64,000 bases of DNA from Candidatus Woesearchaeota archaeon (GTDB lineage Archaea > Nanobdellota > Nanobdellia > Woesearchaeales > JABIAG01), in contig JABIAG010000001.1 in NCBI GenBank assembly GCA_018653365.1, positions 390,951 through 454,950 of the forward strand, read 5' to 3'. A model generated the notes under the pieces. The model was not told the origin of the DNA. It made no database searches and worked only from the letters and a program-made list of their open reading frames with translations. A program made the translations under genes and the position numbers. Shown here in pieces: positions 28,352 to 37,300 of the stretch; within the stretch, counting starts at the first letter, position 1; every line of letters begins with the position of its first letter.

Positions 28352-31300
28352 ATGAAAGACAATAACCTATGGTTTCATGTCTCTGTATTGCTAGTACTTA
28401 TTATATTTCTAGTTTCATTTGGAACACACCTAAACTTCGTCGGTAAGACTACTCATATACTTGGAATGTTTGTGGATGGAGAGTTCCAAGATAATGTAGA
28501 TAAATGGTACGAATCTAATAAAGTATACTTGTGGAGTCCATCCTATAATGTGAACCTTCACGGAGTTGCGTTGTCTGGAAACGTATCTGGAACAGGAGAG
28601 GTCAAAACATATTTAGTTCATGAACAAGAACAATATCTGATAAATTCTTTCACCGTAGATAATGAGGTAGTACGTTTTGATGAATCCTGCACAGAAACCT
28701 GTGATTTAGGGGGGTTAGAATCTAAAAAATATTTGCTAAGATTTGAAATAGCTGGAGATGTACGTTACCAAATAAATTCTATTAAGTATTCAAGTAGCTC
28801 AATTATTGGACAAGAAGAAATCGTAGACCGTTTCTCCCCAACAACACCCGTTGAAGAATTAGTTGATGATTTAGTTCTTGAACTTGAGGGAACTGAAAAA
28901 GCAATCCCTGAAGACATAACTGTTAGTTTTAAGAATGAATTGGGATATGAATTGTCTGCCCAAAAAACAAAAAGACAAGACGGCAAGTTTGACTTGGTAT
29001 TTGGCGAAGAAGCTCCTGCATTCGGAGCAGCATCTGAAAGTCCAAAATCAAAAGTAACTGTAAAAGGATTGACCAAATCAGTAAATGCAAAGCTGGGCAC
29101 TCTTGAAGGAAAAAATACAGAAGTTTTTGCAATGGATCACGTAACCGTGGACGAAGCAATAGTTACACTAACAAAGACTGGCGAAGTAAACGCGATACAG
29201 AAATGTGACGAGTTTGACGTAACTGGATTTAGTTGTAATTCTGGCTGGTATGAAACTAATCTTGACTTCACAGATAATGGGGCCACCATAACATTCACAG
29301 TTAATTCTTTTAGTGGATATGCGGGAATAAATTCATCATCACAAACTAATTCTGAATGGATAATGCAAGGAAGATTCTTAAATCATACTGGTTATTATCC
29401 TGAATCACTGAATATATCTTCATTAAGTAATATGTGGACATATTCTACGGGAAGTTCTTTATCTGAAGGGCCTGCAATAAAAGATGGCGTTGCATACTTA
29501 CCTGCAAATGATCAAAAATTACACGCAATAAACTTAACAGACGGTGAAAAAATTTGGGAGGTACCTCTGGTAACCTCTTCACAAGCAAGACCTGCATTGG
29601 TAAATGGAGTACTTTATTTTGGAAGTGCAACGGGAATATTCTATGCAATAAACATAACCGATCAATCAGAGGTATGGAATTTTTCATCACCAAACCAGAT
29701 AAGAACTAGTGCTGCAGTTGTTGACGGAAAAGTGTTCTTTGGATCAACAATGGAAGAGTACTTTGCACTAAATCAAACAAACGGAGAACAAATCTGGAAC
29801 AATTCACACAGTGTTGGTGTTGGAGGCGCTTCATCCTCCCCAGGATATAGCGACGGAATGATCTTTTATGGAAGTAGGGGAAGAAAGTTTTATGCAGTAA
29901 ATGCAACAAATGGGGAACAAATCTGGAATCAAAGTGGTTACGGATATGATTTAGCCAGTACCCCCCTAATTGTTAGAGACGAAGTTTTTTTTGGTGCTTA
30001 CTTACAGGTATACTCATATAATAAAACCAATGGGGATTTAATCTGGAATTTTTCTAAAAGTAGTAATTATTTTCTTGCAGGCCTGGCAACAGATCAAGAA
30101 AAAATTTATGCAGGTTCTTATGATGATAAATTATATGCATTAAATATAACAAACGGTGAACAAGTATGGAACTTCTCAGCCGGAAATAACATTTACGCAA
30201 CAGCAACAACAACACCAACAGAGGTAATTTTAGCAGCAAACAATTCAGTGTTTATTATTAATTCAACAACAGGAGAACAAATCTGGAATTACACAATACA
30301 CGATACAACTCAAGCACAACCCGCGATTGTGGATGGAAACTTGTTTGTGGCATCAGAAAATGGCGATTTATATGCGTTTGGAACTGTTATTGATTACACT
30401 CCTGATACAACTTCATACAATCAATCTTCAGAAAACCAATCAGAATGGTGGATGTTTGGAAAATATTTGAATCACACAAGTTGGGATGGAGTAAGTTATC
30501 CAACTGTGAGTGGATTGAACCGAGCTAATTTTACAGCGACAAATAATTTTTATAGCGGAATAGCCGTTGCTGAAGGCGCAGTATATGCTGGAAGCTGGGA
30601 TAAAAACGTATATCGGTTTAATGCAACTAATATTTCCCTGACTGAAACGAGTTTTTTAACTGGAGGAGTCATTTATACTTCTTCGCCAGTTATTGTTGAG
30701 GGTTTTGTTTATGTTGGAAGTGATGATGGTCGTATTTATCAATTAAATTCTAGTACTATGGTACAACATGCTAATTTTACTACCGGGAACCAAGTGCGTT
30801 CCAGTCCTGCTGTTGCTAATGGATATGTTTATGTTGGAAGTAATGATCATAATGTTTATCAATTGAATGCAAGTAATGTTTCTATACAATATGCGAATTT
30901 TACTACTGGGGGAACTGTTTATTCTAGTCCTGCTGTTGCTAATGGCTACGTTTATATTGGAAGTGCGGATAATAATGTTTATCAATTAAATGCGAATAAT
31001 GTTAGTATTCAGTATGCTAATTTTACTACGCCGGACCAACAATATTCGGGACCTGCTGTTGTTGATGGATTTGTTTACGTGGGAGGTTCAGATTTTAGCG
31101 AAACAACAGGTCATATTTTTAAATTGAATGCGAGTAATATTTCCATACAATCTTCTAACTTTACCGTCTTAAATGGGATTTTTACTTATTCATCCCCCAC
31201 AATTGTTGAGGACTCAATTTACATTGGAAATACTGATGGAACCATTTATCAAATAAATAAAACAACTATGAATCAAACAGCTAATTTTACTTCTGGAGAC

Positions 31301-34300
31301 AGCATTCAATCAGCACCTGCTGTTGCGGACGGATTTGTTTATGTTGGAAGCAATGATTATAACGTTTATCAGTTGAATTCCAGTACTTTAGTACAGTATG
31401 CCAATTTTACAACGGGGGGGATTGTTTTTTCTTCTCCTGCGGTTGCTAATGGTTATGTATATGTGGGGAGTGCGGATGATAGTTTGTATCAACTTTTAGC
31501 AAGTAATATTAGTTTAGGGAATGCAGTTGCAATTGATTCTTTAGTAAACATAACCCTTACATATCCAACAACCAATATTAACGTAACACAAAATGAATGG
31601 TTTAATGTTACTTTGAATGCAAGTTGCATACAAGGGAATTGCGGAGAATCCAATGTTAGTTTACGTAATGGAATAACGTATTTAACTTATTTGGGGGAGA
31701 CGTCGAGCGATTATGGAACTTCTATTGTTGAGACTAGTGATGGTGGTTTTGTCGTAACGGGTGACACTCTTTCTTATGGGGGGGTGGGTGGTGATCTGTT
31801 ATTATCCAAGTTTGATAGTTCTGGCAATGAATTGTGGACTAAAAGTTTGGGAGGAGATTCTAGTGAGAGGGGCTATAGTGTTGTTGAGACTAGTGATGGT
31901 GGTTTTATTGTTACAGGCCATACTTACAGTTATGGTGGTAGCGATTATGATGTTTTGTTAGTTAAGTTTAATAGTTCTGGGGCTGAACAGTGGACAAAGA
32001 GTTTAGGAGGAAGTAGTTCTGAGAAAGGCTTTGATGTTGTTGAGACTAGCGAGGGTGATTTTGTTGTTACAGGGTCCACTCAGAGTTATGGTGATGGTGG
32101 AGATAGTATTTTGTTAGTTAAGTTTAATAGTTCGGGGGTTGAACAGTGGACAAAGAGTTTAGGGGGAAATAATAACGATGTGGGTAGAAGTATTGTTGAG
32201 ACTAGTGATGGTGGTTTTGTCGTAACAGGTTATACTCAGAGTTATGGTGATGGTGGAGTAGATGTCTTGTTAGCTAAGTTTAACAGTTCGGGTAATGAAT
32301 TATGGACTAAAAGTGTGGGCGGGGCATCTGTTGAATGGGGATATGATGTTATTGAAATTAGTGGTGGTTTTGTTGTAACAGGTTATACTCATAGTTATGG
32401 AAGTAGTGATGCAGACGTTTTATTAATTAAGTTTGATAGTTCAGGTAATGAATTATGGACTAAGTATTTGTCGGGGAATAGCGATGATGAAGGCCACGCC
32501 GTTGTTGAGGCTAGTGATGGCGGTTTTGTTGTAACTGGACGTACTAAGAGTTATGGTGGTATAGATATTGATGTTTTGTTAGTTAAGTTTGATAGTTCGG
32601 GTAATGAATTATGGACTAAGAGTCTGGGTGGAGGACTGACCGATATTGGGGAGTCTATTATTGAGACTGATGATAAAGGGTTTGTCGTTTCTGGCTCTAC
32701 AAGTAGTTATGGGGGAAGCAGTGCAGATATATTGTTAGTTAAGTTTGATCATTTAGGAAATGTTGAGGGACTAGAAAATATAGTTAGTGAGAGTGCGTAT
32801 TCTTCTTCTTATTCTGTAAGTGCAGTGACAAACATCACGGCAGAATCAGACGAGACTGTGGCTGAATCTGATGAAGATGTGACTGAATTGGATGAAACTG
32901 CAGTTTGGGAAAGAGTTCAGGTGGGTTATCCCTTAGTTCATGTTGGATCTAATGTTACTCTGTATACAAACAAATCAAATAATCCTAGCACTATATCTTT
33001 AAACAGTGGTGAATCAGAATTGGTTGTTTTTTATGTGAATGCGACTGGGAACAATATGTCTACTTATGAAATATTTGGTATTGTTAATTTAACTGACAGT
33101 TTAAATATTAATTCCCAAACATCTAAAATAAATGTTACAATCTTAACGGTAGTTGATACGATATTACCGAATGTTACTTTATCTTTGCCTGTTAATGAAA
33201 CTAATACAACCGATACCACAATATACTTTGCTGGTAATGCAAGTGATGAAACTGCATTAGATAATGTTAGTTTAATGTTAAATGGAGAATATAATTTTAC
33301 TAATTCTACTGGATTAATAAATGGAAGTTATAATATATCTTTTACTTTTGCACAAACTAATGCTACTTACTTATGGGGCTTAGAAGCGTGTGATACTAGT
33401 GGAAATTGTAATACAACAGAAAATAGAACTTTGTGGACTTATTATGATCCTCAACCAATTGCAATGCAATCATCAGAAAATGAAACTGAATGGTGGATGT
33501 TTGGAAAATATTTAAATCATACTTCTTGGGATGGAGTAAGCTATCCAACAATAAATGGATTGAATCGGGCTAATTTCACCTCATCGAGTAATTTTCATGC
33601 GGGTGCAGCTGTTGTTAACGGTTTTGTTTATGTTGGAAGTTATGATAATAATGTTTATCAGTTGAATGCTTCGAATATTAGTATTCAATATGCTAATTTT
33701 ACAACAGGTCATTTTGTGCTTTCGAGCCCAGTAGCGGGTGGTGGTTTTGTTTATGTTAGTGGTTTCGATAATTATACTTATCAGTTGAATGCTTCAAATA
33801 TTAGTCAACAAGTTGCTAATTTCACAACAAACTATCGTGCTTTCGTTCCGGTAGTTGCTAACGGATATGTTTATTTAGGTAGTAACGATCATAATGTTTA
33901 TCAGTTGAATGCTTCGAATATTAGTCAACAAGTTGCTAATTTCACAACAGGCCATGAAGTTTGGTGGAGCCCTGCTGTTGCTAATGGTTATGTTTATGTT
34001 GGAAGTTATGATAATACGGTTTATCAATTGAATGCTAGTAATATCGGCCAACAAGTTGCTAACTTTACGGGGGGGGGTGCTTATTCTTCAGCTCCGGTTG
34101 TTGTTGATGGTTTTGTTTATGTTGGCGGGGCTAAATTTTATCAGTTAAACGCTTCGAATATTAGTATTCAATATGCTAATTTTAGTACTGGAGGCAGTCT
34201 TACTTCTAGCCCAGCTGTTGTTGATGGTTTTGTTTATGTTGGATGCGAAAACAATGACATTTACCAATTGAATGCTTCAAATATTAGTATTCAATATGCC

Positions 34301-37300
34301 AACTTTACATCGGGTGATAGAATTTATGCTCCTAGTGTGGCTGATGGCTTTGTTTATGTTGGAAGTATGGATGACAACATTTATCAGTTAAACGCTTCGA
34401 ATATTAGTATTCAATATGCTAATTTTACAACTGGAAATAATGTTTATGCAACTCCTGCTGTTGCTAATGGTTATGTTTATGTTGGGAGTTGGGACGATTC
34501 GTTTTATCAGTTGTTAGCAAGTAATATAAGCCAAGGAAATGCTGCTGCAATAGTTGATACAACCTTGCCTAATGTTACTTTAGAAGCTCCAATTAATGAA
34601 ACGAATACTACCGATACCACAATATACTTTGCTGGTAATGCAAGTGATGAAACTGCATTAGATAATGTTAGTTTATTATTGGATGGAGAGTATAATTATA
34701 CTAATTCTAGTGGATTAGTGAATGGTAGTTACAATATATCTTTTACTTTTGCACAAGATAATGTCACTTACTTATGGGCATTAGAAAGTTGTGACACAAG
34801 TGGGAACTGTAATACTACTGAGAACTTTACTTTGTATACGCATTATTATGTTGAACCCCCTACTGTTTACAATCAATCATCAGAAAACGCAACCGAATGG
34901 TGGATGTTTGGGAAATTCTTAAATCATACTAGTTGGGATGGAGTAAGTTATCCCACAGTTAGTGGATTGAATCGGGCTAATTTTACGACAGGCAATTTTG
35001 TTTATTCTAGTCCTGCTGTTGCGAATGGTTTTGTTTATATTGGGAGTTATGATAATAATGTTTATCAGTTGAATGCTTCAAACCTTTCAATACAGTATGC
35101 TAATTTTACGACAGGGGGTCTTACTTCTTCTTCACCTGCAGTGGTGAACGGTTTTGTTTATGTTGGAAGCAGAGATGACACACTTTATCAGTTGAATGTC
35201 TCTAATATCAGCCAACAAATTGCGAACTTTACTACGGGGGGGGATATTGATTCCAGTCCTGTTGTTGCGGATGGTTTTGTTTATGTTGGAAGTGATGATA
35301 ATAATCTTTATCAGTTGAATGCAAGTAATGTTAGTATACAATATGCTAATTTTACAATCAGTCAGGATGTTTCCTCTATTCCTGCTGTTGCTAATGGTTT
35401 TGTTTATGTTGGGGGAGTTGATTCTTATGTTTATCAATTGAATGCATCTAACATTAGTCAACAGTTTGCTAACTTTTCAACGTCCGGCATCGTTCTTTCC
35501 AGTCCTGCTGTTGCGGATGGTTTTGTTTATATCGGAAGTTTTGATGATAAGACTGTTTATCAGTTGAATGCTAGTAATATTAGTATTCAATATGCTACTT
35601 TTATAACTGGAGGAACTGTTAAGTCTAGTCCTGTTGTTGCGGATGGTTTTGTTTATATTGGGAGTTATGATAATAATACTTACCAGTTGAATGCTTCAAA
35701 CATCAGTATTCAATATGCTAATTTTACGACAGGGGATGACATTCATTCTAGTCCTACGGTTGCGAATGGTTTTGTTTATGTTGGGAGTTATGATAATAAT
35801 CTTTATCAGTTGAATGCAAGTAACGTTAGCATACAATATGCTAATTTTTCAATTGGCTTAGATGTTTTTTCTAGTCCTGCGGTTGCAAATGGATATGTTT
35901 ATTTGGGCATTGGTTATGGCGTATACCAATTATTAGCAAGTAACATAAGCCAAGGAAATGCTGCTGCAATAGTTGATTCAACTTTGCCTAATGCTACTCT
36001 GGAAGCTCCTGTTAATGAAACCAATACTACTTCAACTGTTGTTTATTTTGCTGGTAATGCAAGTGATGAAACTGCATTAGCTAATGTTAGTTTATTATTG
36101 GATGGAGCGTATAACTTTTCTAATTCAAGTGGATTGGTGAATGGTTCGTATAATATATCTTTTACCTTTGCACAAGATAATGCAACTTACTTGTGGGGAT
36201 TAGAAGCATGTGATACAGGTGGCAATTGTAATACTACTGATAATTACACTTTGATAACATATTATGAAGTTGTTCCTTTGGTCTCAGGAGCAAATAGTTC
36301 ATCACAAAACACTTCAGAATGGAGAATGTTAGGAAGATACCTAAATCATACTGGTTATTATCCTGCAGAAGTTAACATGAGCGGATTTGGACAATTATGG
36401 AACTTTAGTGCAGGAACAGACTTTGTATACGCAACTCCAACAATAGCAAACGGAATGGTATATGCCTCAACAGGATCTACCCAAGGAAGATACACATACG
36501 CACTTAACAAAACAACAGGAAGCATAATCTGGAATTTTACAAGAGAAGAAAATGATTTTGCTTATTCCTCTCCAGCAATAGCAGATGGAAAAGCATTCTT
36601 TGGCTCTGATAGCGCTGTATTCTTTGCAGTTAATGATACTACTGGACTACAATTATGGAATTATACTTTTGGAAGCACACAATATATCCGTGCTTCACCA
36701 ACAGTAGCAAATGGATTAGTCTATTTAGCAACTATAGATGGCGGAGCAGGAGACGGAACATTCTATGCCCTGAACTCAACTAATGGAAGCATAGTTTGGT
36801 TTAAAGCCGGAGGCGAATCCCAAAATTCTCCAACAGTTGCAGACGGACTTGTTTACAATGTAGATGAAAAAATATTATATGCGTATAACGCCACTGATGG
36901 AACGCAAGAATGGAGCTTTAACTTACGAGCAAATTCTCAAACCTTACAGGGAGGGCCTCCAGTATCAAAAGGAATGTTGTACCTGACAACCATCTTAGAC
37001 AATTACACTTATGCATTAAATGCTTCCACAGGAACACAAATATGGAATTTTTCCATGTTAGAAAGAACTGCAAAATATCCTGCAATAGCAAACGATATAC
37101 TGTATGTTACAACAAATAACAATAGAACCTATGCACTAAACGCTACAAACGGAACACAGATCTGGAACTACACCACAAACGGAGGTTTAGGAGCTGCAAC
37201 TGTCAGTGAGGGAGTGGTATTTGTAGGAAGTGCAGATAAATCATTATACGCATTGAACGCTACAACCGGAGTATACATCTGGGAGTCAACACACTCACAA

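Noticed and set aside
30743-35461. Regularly spaced repeats that could suggest a CRISPR array, and N/I-rich minus-strand ORFs
   Set aside because: Repeats lie in one continuous plus-strand frame and encode propeller units; no constant short repeat with unrelated spacers.
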